From the NCBI RefSeq assembly GCF_000379025.1, contig NZ_KB900618.1:114640-178639 (forward strand): DNA of 64,000 nt. Reading direction: 5' to 3'. The notes below the pieces were generated by a model that worked only from the letters and a program-made list of their open reading frames with translations, was not told where the DNA came from and searched no databases. How positions within the stretch are numbered: position 1 is the first letter of the stretch; each line of letters starts with the position of its first letter. This document shows positions 1 to 7,639 of the stretch, one piece after another. The stretch is from Orenia marismortui DSM 5156. Its GTDB lineage: Bacteria > Bacillota > Halanaerobiia > Halobacteroidales > Halobacteroidaceae. Made by a program: the position numbers and the translations under genes.

Positions 1-228
1 CCAAGAACTAATCATTACTATGCTGATGCCTATTGTTCTTGGCAAAGAGGTAGTAATGAAAATTTAAATAAGATGATTAGAAGGTTTTTGCCAAAAGGAA
101 GCAGTTTTAAAGATATTAGTACGAGTGAGGTTAAAAATATTCAACAATGGATGAATAACTACCCAAGAAAGATGTTTGATTTTAAAACTTCGAATGAAGT
201 TTTTGAAAATAAATTAAAAGTAGCTTAA
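1..228 (+). CDS. IS30 transposase, C-terminal fragment
   Basis: The open frame enters from the window edge and ends at TAA 226-228 (75 residues). It contains the end of the DDE integrase core, including the segment RGSNENLNK whose second glutamate is the third catalytic acid in the complete copies. The C-terminus ends KLKVA, where the complete copies end QLKAA. It is cut only by the window edge; nothing within it looks broken. Confidence 0.85.
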   Translation, partial: PRTNHYYADAYCSWQRGSNENLNKMIRRFLPKGSSFKDISTSEVKNIQQWMNNYPRKMFDFKTSNEVFENKLKVA

Positions 229-291
229 AAGTTTATATTATATGGGGTATAAGTGTTTCACAAAAAAACGTGCATTTTATATTGCAATTCT
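1..291 (+). mobile_element. IS30-family element, 3' end only
   Basis: Right-hand end of an IS30-type element running in from the left edge. It holds the last part of a transposase gene and a right terminal sequence (268-290) that closely matches the ends of the complete copies at 4509-5743 and 40807-42041. The encoded protein differs from those copies at several residues, so this is a diverged relative, not a third identical copy. The exact outer end is uncertain by a few bases. Confidence 0.85.
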
Positions 292-436
292 CATTAATCA
301 ATTTAGATAAAGAAAAACTTGAAGAATTAGCTTGAGTATTTTAAAGTAATATGAATTGTTTGGTTGATATATGAAAAGTAAATTAATAATTCAGCTCCTT
401 TAGAAATGAACTGAATTATTAATTATGTTATTTAAT
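292..436. other. Short intergenic stretch, possible gene remnant
   Basis: Just after the IS end, a short open run closes at TGA near 332-334 and would encode LDKEKLEELA. It could be the tail of a gene interrupted by the IS30, but it is too short to prove. The rest is AT-rich and carries the Hsp20 terminator. Confidence 0.2.
381..424 (-). terminator. Hairpin after hsp20
   Basis: A perfect 14-bp inverted repeat (381-394 with 411-424, 16-nt loop) lies just past the stop of the minus-strand Hsp20 gene. The position and strength suit a terminator, although no long U-run follows on the minus strand. Confidence 0.55.
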
Positions 437-853
437 TTAATTAATTGTAATACTTCTTTTTTCCTTGCTAGTAGCATTTTCTTTAGGAAGAATAACTTCT
501 AGGAGCCCATTCTCATATTTAGCTTGAATTTCTTCTTTTTTAATGTTTTGCAATTGGAAATTACGTTGAAAGCGACCTTTTCTTCTTTCTTTTCTGATAT
601 AACTTTCATTTTCTTCAGTATTATTTTCTAGGATAATGGCAGATATTGTTAAGTAATCTTCATCTACTTCTACATTTATATCCTCTTTTTTTACTCCTGG
701 TAATTCAGCTTGAATTAGATAGTCATTCTTTCTTTTTCTAATATCTGTCTTAAATCCAAAATCATTAAAGTCCATTAAGTCACTAATGTTATTAGATATT
801 TTACTTAATGGTTTAGTTAATTTACGATTATCAAAAGGGCTTAAGTCAAACAT
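437..853 (-). CDS. Small heat shock protein (Hsp20/alpha-crystallin)
   Basis: ATP-independent cytoplasmic holdase chaperone of 138 residues, a normal length for the bacterial family. The alpha-crystallin domain spans roughly residues 36-125, with the typical strand segment YLIQAELPGVKKEDINVEV and the late motif GLLEVILPK. The C-terminus ends SITIN, which supplies the I-x-I motif used for oligomer assembly. The ATG is preceded by AGAGGTGA at good spacing. It is monocistronic and oriented against the neighbours to its right. No CIRCE element was recognised upstream. Confidence 0.93.
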   Translation of the reverse strand: MFDLSPFDNRKLTKPLSKISNNISDLMDFNDFGFKTDIRKRKNDYLIQAELPGVKKEDINVEVDEDYLTISAIILENNTEENESYIRKERRKGRFQRNFQLQNIKKEEIQAKYENGLLEVILPKENATSKEKRSITIN

Positions 854-1029
854 TTAAATCACCTCTGTAGATTTAATTTAGATTTCTATAAATTATTATA
901 GCTTATAACTTAAGCTTATATACATTAAAGTAGGATATAAGTTATAATAACTTTAATCATTTTTAATTATTTATTATCTAATTTGGATTAGAATATTGAA
1001 AGTTGTAGTAAAAAGATAAGATATTGTGG

Positions 1030-1059
1030 TTGATATATATTCGAAATATATGATATAAT
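1030..1059 (+). promoter_or_regulatory. Promoter of the DUF2721 pair
   Basis: TTGATA (1030-1035), an 18-bp spacer and TATAAT (1054-1059) precede the two DUF2721 genes. The match to a housekeeping promoter is good. Confidence 0.6.
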
Positions 1060-1118
1060 GGGAGAAATATTATTCTTTTCTAAAGTTTATGATGATTGAA
1101 AATCAGGGAGGGGTAAAG

Positions 1119-1508
1119 ATGGGGTTAAATATAAATATTCCTGCTTTTCTTTTTTCTACCATCTCATTGTTGATGTCAGCCTATGGTGGTAGGTTTTCAA
1201 AGATATCTAAATTAATAAGAGATTTATCCATAGAATTAGATAATAATAATTTAGAAGAAAGAATCTATCTTAAAAAGCAGATTCTGATCTTTTCTAAAAG
1301 AGTAAGATATATTAAAAGGTTACAACTAGCAGCAATCTTTTCTTTGTTCTTTTCTGCTTTATCTATGTTCTGTTTATTATTTGAGAAGATTAATTTTGCA
1401 AATATAACTTTTATAATTGCTTTAATATTCTTTTTAATTTCTCTTTTAATATCTTTAATTGAAATTTTGTATTCAATAAAAGCTTTACAAATAAATTTTA
1501 AAATATGA
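1119..1508 (+). CDS. DUF2721 family membrane protein (first of tandem pair)
   Basis: Small integral membrane protein of unknown function, 129 residues from ATG 1119. That start is chosen because GGGAGGGG (1106-1113) lies five bases before it; the in-frame ATG at 1089 lacks a site. The N-terminal segment IPAFLFSTISLLMSAYGGRFSKISKLIRDL is split around the conserved hydrophobic helix and R-F...LIR pattern of DUF2721. Two further membrane segments lie in the C-terminal half. It is followed after ten bases by a paralogue, so the two probably form one operon and perhaps a hetero-oligomer (inference). Confidence 0.8.
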   Translation: MGLNINIPAFLFSTISLLMSAYGGRFSKISKLIRDLSIELDNNNLEERIYLKKQILIFSKRVRYIKRLQLAAIFSLFFSALSMFCLLFEKINFANITFIIALIFFLISLLISLIEILYSIKALQINFKI

Positions 1509-1518
1509 GGTGATTAAG

Positions 1519-1944
1519 ATGAAATTTACTCTAACAACACCTGCTCTTATTTTTTCTACTATTTCGCTTTTATTGTTAGCATATACTAATAGATTTTCAG
1601 TTTTAGCCAATTTAATTAGAGGGTTGCATGATAAAGCAAAAGAAAAAGGGGAAAAGGATCATATTATTGCTTCTCAGTTATCTTCATTAAAGAAACGAGT
1701 TAAACTTATTAGAAATATGCAATTTCTTGCTATTTTATCTCTTTTTTCTTGTGTATTCTCAATGTTTTTATTATTTCTTGATAAAAATATAGCTGGAGAA
1801 ATTGTTTTTGCAGTAGGACTTGCCTTATTAATGTTCTCTTTAATTTTATCTGCTATTGAGATTAATATTTCTGTTCATGCTTTAAATATTCAATTGAGTG
1901 AAAGTGTAGAGAGTGAATCTTTTGACGATAATAAAGAAGAGTAA
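1519..1944 (+). CDS. DUF2721 family membrane protein (second of tandem pair)
   Basis: Paralogue of the preceding gene, 141 residues. The start ATG 1519 is set by GAGGTGA at 1507-1513, which overlaps the stop region of the first gene, so the two are probably translationally coupled. It has the DUF2721 pattern TTPALIFSTISLLLLAY, then N-R-F and LIRGL, followed by a charged stretch and two hydrophobic helices. The C-terminus is acidic and probably cytosolic. It differs enough from its partner to suggest an old duplication. Function is unknown for the family. Confidence 0.85.
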   Translation: MKFTLTTPALIFSTISLLLLAYTNRFSVLANLIRGLHDKAKEKGEKDHIIASQLSSLKKRVKLIRNMQFLAILSLFSCVFSMFLLFLDKNIAGEIVFAVGLALLMFSLILSAIEINISVHALNIQLSESVESESFDDNKEE

Positions 1945-1970
1945 AAACAATAACTTATAATGTATAAAAA

Positions 1971-2010
1971 CTGCTACACTGACTTGTACAAGTCAGTGTA
2001 GCAGTTTTTT
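1971..2010 (+). terminator. Strong intrinsic terminator
   Basis: A perfect 15-bp stem (1971-1985 with 1990-2004) with a GTAC loop is followed by six T residues. It ends the DUF2721 operon. Confidence 0.93.
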
Positions 2011-2045
2011 AGTGACTCAGTATTTATGAATAGTTAATTAAAACT

Positions 2046-2061
2046 TAGTCATTTATGACTA
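2046..2061. repeat. Palindromic repeat with core GTCATTTATGAC, copy 1
   Basis: TAGTCAT and ATGACTA are separated by TT. The same core occurs at 3194-3235 and 9638-9653; copies 1 and 3 also share the flank ACTATAA on the right. All three are intergenic. Confidence 0.7.
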
Positions 2062-2097
2062 TAATCTAAAATAAAATTTAATAAGTATAAAGAAATA

Positions 2098-2187
2098 CTT
2101 TTAGGTGCTAGGTGATAGGTCATAGGAGTTAGTAAGATCTTTCTATCTCCTAGCTCCTAGCTCCTAACTCCGAAACTGTCGCTTTAT
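2098..2187. repeat. Dispersed 'TAGGAGTTAG' element, copy 1
   Basis: An approximately 90-bp intergenic repeat made of short quasi-repeated words (GGTGCTAGG, TAGGAGTTAG, CCTAGCTCC) and ending AACTGTCGCTTTAT. It is nearly identical to 55331-55425 and related in reverse orientation to 19966-20048. Internal GGAGTTAG and CTAACTCC can pair, so a transcript would fold back. Confidence 0.75.
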
Positions 2188-2358
2188 TATTCTATAAAGT
2201 CATATTTAAGCTTGAATAGCTATTTAATAAATTGAAGAACTTATTAATTTAACTTAAATAAAATTTTGAATTAGTTTATTAAATATGTTATATTTAATTA
2301 AATATTATTGTATTTGAATATTAAGATTTTGAAATTAATTTAAAAGAAAGGAGATAAC

Positions 2359-3063
2359 ATGGAGGATATTTCTATTATTATTGCTTTTTTTGCTGGGATT
2401 ATTTCTTTCTTTTCACCATGTGTTTTACCGTTAGTTCCTGCTTACATAGGATATATAACAGGTAGCACTACTATTAGAAGGAGGTTCTTTACTCTAATAA
2501 GATCTATAGGATTTGTGCTTGGTTTTTCATTAATCTTTATCCTAATGGGAGCTTCAGCTAGTTATCTTGGTCAATTATTTGCTAGATATAAATTTATATT
2601 TACTAAAGCAAGTGGAATCTTAATTATTATCTTTGGTTTACATATAACAGGATTATGGAAGATAAATTTATTTTATAAACAGTTTAGGTTTAGTGAACCA
2701 AAACAAGCTGGAACTTGGTTAAGCTCTATCCTAATGGGAATTGCTTTTGCAGCCGGTTGGACTCCTTGTGTAGGTACAGTTTTGGGATCAATTTTATTAT
2801 ATGCTGGTACTGGGGCAACCTTAAGTAATGGAATAATATTATTGGCGTTTTATTCCTTAGGAATGGGAATTCCATTTATTCTAACTGCAATCTTTATTAA
2901 TAAATTCACACAAATATCTCCTAAAATCAATAAATATCTACCTTTGATTTCAAAGATTAGTGGTTTTATAATGATCATCTTTGGCTTATTACTTTTCTTT
3001 AATAGGGTTCAAAATTTAAGTAGATATTTTTATTTTTTAAATAATATTTTACCAGAGTATTAA
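2359..3063 (+). CDS. ccdA: Cytochrome c biogenesis protein CcdA
   Basis: Membrane thiol-disulfide carrier that passes electrons from cytosolic thioredoxin to the outside face, for cytochrome c maturation or reduction of exported proteins. It has 234 residues and six predicted membrane helices, the usual short CcdA form without DsbD extensions. The redox pair is visible as Cys21 in FFSPCVLPLVPAY and Cys137 in GWTPCVG, both in the standard sequence context. The start has GGAG spaced normally before ATG. No thioredoxin-like partner or cytochrome gene is adjacent, so the substrate is not shown by context. Confidence 0.93.
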   Translation: MEDISIIIAFFAGIISFFSPCVLPLVPAYIGYITGSTTIRRRFFTLIRSIGFVLGFSLIFILMGASASYLGQLFARYKFIFTKASGILIIIFGLHITGLWKINLFYKQFRFSEPKQAGTWLSSILMGIAFAAGWTPCVGTVLGSILLYAGTGATLSNGIILLAFYSLGMGIPFILTAIFINKFTQISPKINKYLPLISKISGFIMIIFGLLLFFNRVQNLSRYFYFLNNILPEY

Positions 3064-3130
3064 TATAAGAGTTGATAAAGAAGGTTATGCTCTCTTATTC
3101 TTTTTAATAATCTTTGAAGGATAATATTCT

Positions 3131-3170
3131 TAAAATAACAGGTGAATTAAAATTCACCTGTTATTTTAAT
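3131..3170 (+). terminator. Intrinsic terminator after ccdA
   Basis: Perfect 18-bp inverted repeat (3131-3148 with 3151-3168) ending in a T-rich arm. It can work in both directions. Confidence 0.85.
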
Positions 3171-3193
3171 TTAGTTAACTAAATTAAAGGAGG

Positions 3194-3235
3194 ATATATA
3201 TTATTATGGTCATTTATGACCATAATAATATATAT
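3194..3235. repeat. Perfect 20-bp-arm palindrome, copy 2 of GTCATTTATGAC family
   Basis: Arms 3194-3213 and 3216-3235 are perfectly complementary around a two-base TT centre. The core GGTCATTTATGACC is shared with the repeats at 2046 and 9638; here the complementarity extends much further through an AT-rich arm. There is no T-run, so it is not an ordinary terminator. Confidence 0.85.
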
Positions 3236-3288
3236 CTTTTGTAATAGAAAAGAGACAAAGAATAATATACTTAAATAAGATATTTATT

Positions 3289-3654
3289 TTGGAGGTGTTA
3301 ATAATTAAGAAAAAGGATAGATATAAAGAATTTTGGATTTGGCATCTTGGAGAATATATAAAAATAAAATATGAAGGTAATCTCAAAAAAGAGGATATGT
3401 TTGAGATAATTAATAACAATCACAATCAATTCCAAGTATCTCCTTATGAAGCTGACAAATTATATATAGGGACTTTAAATAGTAAAAGAGAAGGCCGAAA
3501 AGAAAAAAATCAAAGTCCTGAAGCTGTTGGAGAGTGGGAGAAGTTAACTCCTATTCGAGTAATAGTTGCAATTAAGCAAGCTAAATATGAACATCAGTTT
3601 GAAGAACAAATTAGTATTTATCCTTTTCCATATGATTTAACACAAGATTTATAG
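3289..3654 (+). CDS. Hypothetical protein, unusual start
   Basis: Not recognised. It is a soluble, charged protein of about 116-121 residues with many Lys and Glu and no membrane segment or signal peptide. The only good ribosome-binding site, GGAGGTG (3291-3297), lies inside the region between TTG 3289 and the ATT at 3304; spacing points to ATT 3304 (IKKKDRYKEFW) as the real start, with TTG 3289 or GTG 3295 as conventional alternatives. It stands alone and is followed by a bidirectional terminator. Confidence 0.65.
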   Translation: MEVLIIKKKDRYKEFWIWHLGEYIKIKYEGNLKKEDMFEIINNNHNQFQVSPYEADKLYIGTLNSKREGRKEKNQSPEAVGEWEKLTPIRVIVAIKQAKYEHQFEEQISIYPFPYDLTQDL

Positions 3655-3686
3655 TATTAAGAAATAAGTGATAATTAATAAATTAA

Positions 3687-3713
3687 AACACAGCTTTTAA
3701 AAGCTGTGTTTTA
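3687..3713. terminator. Bidirectional terminator
   Basis: AAAACACAGCTTTT and AAAAGCTGTGTTTT form a near-perfect palindrome between two convergent genes, serving both. Confidence 0.85.
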
Positions 3714-3720
3714 ATAAATG

Positions 3721-3990
3721 TTAGCATCTCTGTTTTTTAGTAAGTTTCTTCTTTATAAAATCTTTACCTTTGCTAGTTAACCAGATCATACGTTTATCTT
3801 TATTATATTTATCAGACTCTATATGAATTAATTCTCGTTCTAACCCTTTTTCTAATGCTCTAAGAATGGCAATCTTATTAAAACCTTTTTCCTCGATTTC
3901 ATGTAAGTAAATAGGTGAACAAGAATTATAAATACACTTAAAAATCTCTGATTCATTAATAGCAGAATAATTAAAAGAAAACTCTTGCAT
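3721..3990 (-). CDS. Small winged-helix DNA-binding protein
   Basis: Protein of 89 residues that reads as a single winged-helix domain. A helix-turn-helix lies around residues 25-55 (EIEEKGFNKIAILRALEKGLERELI), followed by a wing containing DKRMIWLTSKGKDFI, the usual C-terminal strand and helix of MarR/PadR-like regulators. There is no ligand or sensor domain. The ATG is preceded by GAGGAGG. It is probably a transcriptional regulator, but no target is evident; the genes around it are unrelated. Confidence 0.7.
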   Translation of the reverse strand: MQEFSFNYSAINESEIFKCIYNSCSPIYLHEIEEKGFNKIAILRALEKGLERELIHIESDKYNKDKRMIWLTSKGKDFIKKKLTKKQRC

Positions 3991-4241
3991 TAAAACTCCT
4001 CCTCTGGTTTTATTTTATTTTATTTCATCTTTATTATTCTATTAAGCAAAATTTCCTTTTAGAACATAATTGTTAAAAAAATATTTTTTTAATAATTGTA
4101 AATACAAAATAAAAAATCATTATAAATACTGTATATAATATGTTTAAGCAATTCTATTGTGATTAAAATCATTATAATAAGTTTTCTTTTCTTATAATAT
4201 AGTATAAAATTAAATTAGATACAGATATTAATAAAAAGGGG

Positions 4242-4487
4242 ATGATTAAAATAAATTCAAAATACACTATTCAATTGGCAGAAGCAGATTATGAAAAATT
4301 AAAAACCATAGCCTATGAGAATAACACTGAAATTGAAGAATTAATATCAGAGATGATAAATGAGAAGACTGAGTTATTAGAATTAGACTTCAATTTAAAT
4401 AAAGCACCTGATTCTTTTAATTTATTAGCTAATGATGAATATCTTAGCAAATCAGATTCTTTTAAGGATAAATTTAATGAGGTTTAA
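4242..4487 (+). CDS. Small protein, ribbon-helix-helix-like N-terminus
   Basis: Up to 81 residues, acidic overall. The first half (YTIQLAEADYEKLKTIAYE and on to about residue 45) has the strand-helix-helix pattern of ribbon-helix-helix proteins; the second half looks disordered. ATG 4242 directly abuts and overlaps the purine-rich site AAGGGGATGA, so the spacing would rather favour ATA 4251 as initiator. The gene ends six bases before the target duplication of the IS30 copy and is intact. No toxin-like partner is seen, so an antitoxin role is only a possibility. Confidence 0.55.
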   Translation: MIKINSKYTIQLAEADYEKLKTIAYENNTEIEELISEMINEKTELLELDFNLNKAPDSFNLLANDEYLSKSDSFKDKFNEV

Positions 4488-4493
4488 AGTAAT

Positions 4494-4508
4494 AATTAAT
4501 AATAAATC
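4494..4508 (+). repeat. 15-bp target-site duplication, left copy (IS30 copy 1)
   Basis: AATTAATAATAAATC occurs here and again at 5744-5758, directly flanking the element. Confidence 0.9.
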
Positions 4509-4553
4509 GGTGCATTGTATAATTAAATGCACGGATAGTTCAAAAAATAAAAA

Positions 4554-4616
4554 ATGACACACATTAATACCTCATATATAATGTTAACTGACCAAAGCAA
4601 ACATTGGAGGTATTAA
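4554..4616 (+). promoter_or_regulatory. IS30 transposase promoter and SD-masking fold-back
   Basis: ATGACA (4554-4559), a 17-bp spacer and TATAAT (4577-4582) give a predicted start near 4589. TTAATACCTC (4564-4573) is perfectly complementary to GAGGTATTAA (4607-4616), which covers the ribosome-binding site. The left arm precedes the predicted start, so only transcripts entering from outside would fold and hide the site. Confidence 0.7.
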
Positions 4617-4618
4617 AT

Positions 4619-5689
4619 ATGTGCCAAAATAATTATAACACAAAAAGTAGAAAAGGAAAACATTTAAAGTGGGAAGAGAGAAAGATAATAGAACATTTAT
4701 ATAATATACAAAACAAATCGAAGACAGCAATAGCAAGAGAGTTAGGGAGGCATAGGACGACAATAAGTCGAGAAATTGAAAGGGGAAAGCTTGTATTATT
4801 AAATTCAGATTACACTAAAAGAATAGAATACGATGCTGATATAGCTCAAAACTTATATGATAACAATGCGACTGCTAAAGGAGCTAAGATTAAAATAGGA
4901 AAAGATCATCAATTAGCTGAATTCATAGAAGAAAAAATAAAAGGAAATTATTCTCCAGAGGTAATTGCAGAGATGATTAAAGAGGATGATGGGTTTGAAA
5001 TTAAAATACATTGGAAGACGATATATAATTATATAGATAAAGGCATTCTGTTTATAGATAGAGAAGATTTGGTTTATGGTAGATATAAAAAGACTAATAA
5101 ATCTAAACAGAAAGAAAAAGAATCAACAAAAAGGAGAAAAGAGGGAAGAAAGATATCAGATAGGCCTAAGGAAGCTGATAAAAGGTCAGAAATAGGTCAT
5201 TGGGAAATGGACTTAGTAGAGGGTAGGAAAGGTAAAGATGAGCCCTTTTTATTAGTTTTAACAGAGAGATATAGTCGCAAAGAAATAATAGAACTAATAC
5301 CTAATAAGACTCAAGAATCTGTAATAAAAGGATTAGATCGCGTAGAAAGAAGAATAGGAGTTAGAAAATTTAGAGACTTATTTAAAACTATAACTACAGA
5401 TAATGGTAAAGAATTCTATGATTATGAAGGGATAGAAACTTCCTTTACAGGAAGTGATATCTCAAGAACTAGTCAATATTATGCTGATGCTTATTGTTCT
5501 TGGCAAAGAGGTAGTAATGAGAATTTAAATAAAATGATTAGAAGGTTTTTACCAAAAGGAAGTAGCTTTAAGAATATTAGCAGAAATGAAGTTAAAAGAA
5601 TTGAGCGATGGATAAATAATTATCCACGAAAAATGTTTGGGTTTAAGAATGCAAATTATATATTTGAAGAACAGTTAAAGGCAGCTTAA
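4619..5689 (+). CDS. IS30-family transposase
   Basis: Cut-and-paste/copy-out transposase of 356 residues. ATG 4619 is chosen because GGAGG lies at 4606-4610. The N-terminal helix-turn-helix (about 18-55, KTAIARELGRHRTTISREI) binds the ends. The integrase-like catalytic core has the DDE triad D198 (HWEMDLVEG), D261 (TTDNGKEF) and E301 (RGSNENLNK). The length is normal and the frame intact, so it is probably active. The encoded protein is identical to that of the copy at 40917. Confidence 0.95.
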   Translation: MCQNNYNTKSRKGKHLKWEERKIIEHLYNIQNKSKTAIARELGRHRTTISREIERGKLVLLNSDYTKRIEYDADIAQNLYDNNATAKGAKIKIGKDHQLAEFIEEKIKGNYSPEVIAEMIKEDDGFEIKIHWKTIYNYIDKGILFIDREDLVYGRYKKTNKSKQKEKESTKRRKEGRKISDRPKEADKRSEIGHWEMDLVEGRKGKDEPFLLVLTERYSRKEIIELIPNKTQESVIKGLDRVERRIGVRKFRDLFKTITTDNGKEFYDYEGIETSFTGSDISRTSQYYADAYCSWQRGSNENLNKMIRRFLPKGSSFKNISRNEVKRIERWINNYPRKMFGFKNANYIFEEQLKAA

Positions 5690-5743
5690 AATTTATGAGG
5701 TATTGAGTAAATAAAAAACCGTGCATTTTATATTGCAATTTAT

Positions 5744-5758
5744 AATTAATAATAAATC
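5744..5758 (+). repeat. 15-bp target-site duplication, right copy (IS30 copy 1)
   Basis: Exact repeat of 4494-4508. Confidence 0.9.
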
Positions 5759-5769
5759 TCAAAAAAATC

Positions 5770-5798
5770 TTGAATGATTATTAATCTTATGTTATAAT
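5770..5798 (+). promoter_or_regulatory. Promoter of the L-box transcript
   Basis: TTGAAT (5770-5775), exactly 17 bp, TATAAT (5793-5798). It starts 11 bp after the IS30 target duplication and so survived the insertion. Confidence 0.75.
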
Positions 5799-5855
5799 CT
5801 TCAACGTTGAAGCTCAATATAAAATTTAATATGAAACCTCATTTCTTAAAATTGA

Positions 5856-6030
5856 AATGGGGTAGAGGAGCAATCTGTCAATAGTATTTTCATGTAGAGG
5901 GAGAAAACTTGATGATATGAAAAGAAAGGGGCGATTGCCGAAACAATAATATTATTCTCAATTTTATTGTTGGGTCTATGCTTAATAGGTATAGAACTGT
6001 CACTAAAATCTAGTGAAGCGCTATCTCATT
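5856..6030 (+). ncRNA. Lysine riboswitch (L-box)
   Basis: The five-helix lysine aptamer is recognisable from its conserved blocks in order: GGTAGAGGAGCAAT, GGGGCGATTGCCGAA, TTGGGTCTATGC, AGAACTGTCAC and TAGTGAAGCGCTATCT. Helix P1 closes 5856-5865 with 6021-6030 (ten pairs including G-U). An intrinsic terminator follows, so lysine should stop transcription. L-boxes in Firmicutes control lysine synthesis or transport; here the nearest non-transposon gene is the NhaC-like transporter at 7983, with an IS110-type element now in between. Confidence 0.93.
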
Positions 6031-6064
6031 TATTTTTTAATTAAATGATTACTTACGTATGCAA

Positions 6065-6091
6065 CCCTAGATAAATTATCTAGGGTTTTTT
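6065..6091 (+). terminator. L-box expression-platform terminator
   Basis: CCCTAGATAA and TTATCTAGGG (6065-6085) form a stem followed by six T residues. Confidence 0.92.
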
Positions 6092-6193
6092 GTATAATTA
6101 CATTAAAATAAATCTTAATTATTTGAGAGATATTGCTTAAAAAATTAAGATTAAATTAATAAGGAGCATTCCTGTAATAAATAAATATCTAGA

Positions 6194-6263
6194 TAGACAA
6201 AAAGAGCACCTCCTGATATAATACGGGGTATCTAAAAGATCCCTAAATAAAAAGGAGGTACTC
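6194..6263 (+). promoter_or_regulatory. IS110-type transposase promoter and SD-masking fold-back
   Basis: TAGACA (6194-6199), 17 bp, TATAAT (6217-6222) predicts a start near 6229. GAGCACCTCCT (6204-6214) pairs with AGGAGGTACTC (6253-6263) with one mismatch, covering the site AAAGGAGGT of the transposase. The left arm precedes the predicted start, so read-through RNA from the L-box would be poorly translated. Confidence 0.7.
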
Positions 6264-6268
6264 ATAAA

Positions 6269-7552
6269 ATGAATTATAATCGAAATCGTAAAATAATGCA
6301 AGTAAAAACTTCAACTTTAGTGATTGGGGTTGATATTGCAAAGAAAAAGCATGTTGCAAGAGCTCAAGATTATCGTGGTATTGAATACGGAAAAGCGTTA
6401 GCTTTTCAAAATTCAAAAGAAGGATTTGATAACTTTTCAAAGTGGATGTTTAAATTAAAAGATCAATATGAGAAAGAAGATATAATAGTTGGAATGGAGC
6501 CAACAGGTCATTATTGGTTGAATTTAGCTCAACTTTTAAGATGCAAGGAAATAAAGTTGGTATTAGTCAATCCAAGTCATACAAAGAGAAGTAAAGAGTT
6601 AGATGATAATTCTCCGACAAAGAATGATAAGAAAGATGCTAAAGTAATAGCTCAATTAGTTAAAGATGGGCGCTATTCAGAGCCTAATATACCAGTTGGT
6701 GTTTATGCTGATGTTCGTGTAGCAATGACCCATATGGAAAGATTAAATAAAGATTTACAACGGGTAGTAGGAAAGATACATCAGTTTATTGATAAGTATT
6801 TTCCTGAATATTTAACAGTATTTAAAGGTTGGGATGGAAAGGCGTCTTTAGTTACACTAAAGACATTTCCTCTGCCGTCTGAAGTAGTAAAAATGACACC
6901 AGAAGAAATAGTTTCAATTTGGAAGAAAAAAGTTAAAAGAGCAGTTGGAATAAAACGAGCTAAAAAGCTTATAAGAGCTGCTGAAAATTCAGTAGGTTTA
7001 ACTGAAGGAGCTGAAATAGCAAAGTTTGAATTAAATTATTTCTTAGATCAATATGAAAATATAACAAATCAAAGCGAAGAATTAACCAATAAAATAGAAG
7101 AGTTATTAAAGAAAGTACCAGATTCAGAATCAATGTTAAGTATCAAAGGGGTAGGAATAAAGACAGTAGCAGGATTTATTTCAGAAGTTGGAGATATAAA
7201 TAACTATGAACATCCACGACAAATACAAAAGCTAGCAGGGTTGAATTTAATGGAAAATAGTTCAGGCAAACATAAGGGAAGAACTTGTATTACTAAAAGG
7301 GGAAGAGCTAAATTGAGAGCTTTACTATATAGAGTGATGCTGCCTCTGGTAGCAAAGAACGAAGAGTTTAAAGCACTTCATGAATACTACACAACTCGCT
7401 CTGAAAACCCTTTGAAGAAAAAGCAATCCCTAGTAGCTTTATCATGCAAATTAATTAGAGTATTATTTGCCTTATGGAAAAAGCAAGTGAAATATGATAG
7501 TGAAAAATTATTTAGAGATATTAAGCGTTCAAATTTACAGGAAGCTGCTTAA
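6269..7552 (+). CDS. IS110-family transposase/recombinase
   Basis: Protein of 427 residues. The N-terminal RuvC-like DEDD domain has D22 (IGVDIAK), E77 (GMEPTGHYW) and D120/D123 (NDKKDAK). A helical linker spans about 160-290. The C-terminal Tnp_IS116/IS110/IS902 domain has the helix-hairpin-helix segment SIKGVGIKTVAGFISEVGD and the serine region MENSSGKHKGR, where S331 or S332 would be the nucleophile. The family works with a bridge RNA encoded in the element's non-coding end. Frame and length are intact, so it is probably active. Confidence 0.95.
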   Translation: MNYNRNRKIMQVKTSTLVIGVDIAKKKHVARAQDYRGIEYGKALAFQNSKEGFDNFSKWMFKLKDQYEKEDIIVGMEPTGHYWLNLAQLLRCKEIKLVLVNPSHTKRSKELDDNSPTKNDKKDAKVIAQLVKDGRYSEPNIPVGVYADVRVAMTHMERLNKDLQRVVGKIHQFIDKYFPEYLTVFKGWDGKASLVTLKTFPLPSEVVKMTPEEIVSIWKKKVKRAVGIKRAKKLIRAAENSVGLTEGAEIAKFELNYFLDQYENITNQSEELTNKIEELLKKVPDSESMLSIKGVGIKTVAGFISEVGDINNYEHPRQIQKLAGLNLMENSSGKHKGRTCITKRGRAKLRALLYRVMLPLVAKNEEFKALHEYYTTRSENPLKKKQSLVALSCKLIRVLFALWKKQVKYDSEKLFRDIKRSNLQEAA

Positions 7553-7639
7553 AGATATTTAAAGTAAATTATTGGAATGTAAATTTTATAATATAAATCA
7601 ATTATTTATGTTTGTTTTTCTTAGAGTAAGTACTTTGAA

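Larger units (their letters stand above)
4509..5743 (+). mobile_element. IS30-family insertion sequence, complete copy 1
   Basis: A 1235-bp element, identical by eye to the copy at 40807-42041. The ends are imperfect inverted repeats (left ends in AAATGCACGG, right begins CCGTGCATTTT). It is bounded by a 15-bp duplication, longer than the 2 bp known for IS30 itself. It lies 11 bp upstream of the -35 box of the L-box promoter. The very left end also contains GTGCATT/AATGCAC as a small internal hairpin. Confidence 0.95.

Noticed and set aside
2098-2187. CRISPR array from the repeated short words
   Set aside because: Words are 8-12 bp, imperfect and without unique spacers of constant length; no cas genes are present.
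3194-3235. Terminator of ccdA
   Set aside because: A proper terminator is already at 3131-3170, and this palindrome has no T-run and shares its core with other intergenic copies.
4242-4487. Antitoxin of a toxin-antitoxin pair
   Set aside because: Only a weak ribbon-helix-helix resemblance; no toxin-like gene next to it, and the IS30 entered after the gene without removing coding sequence that can be shown.
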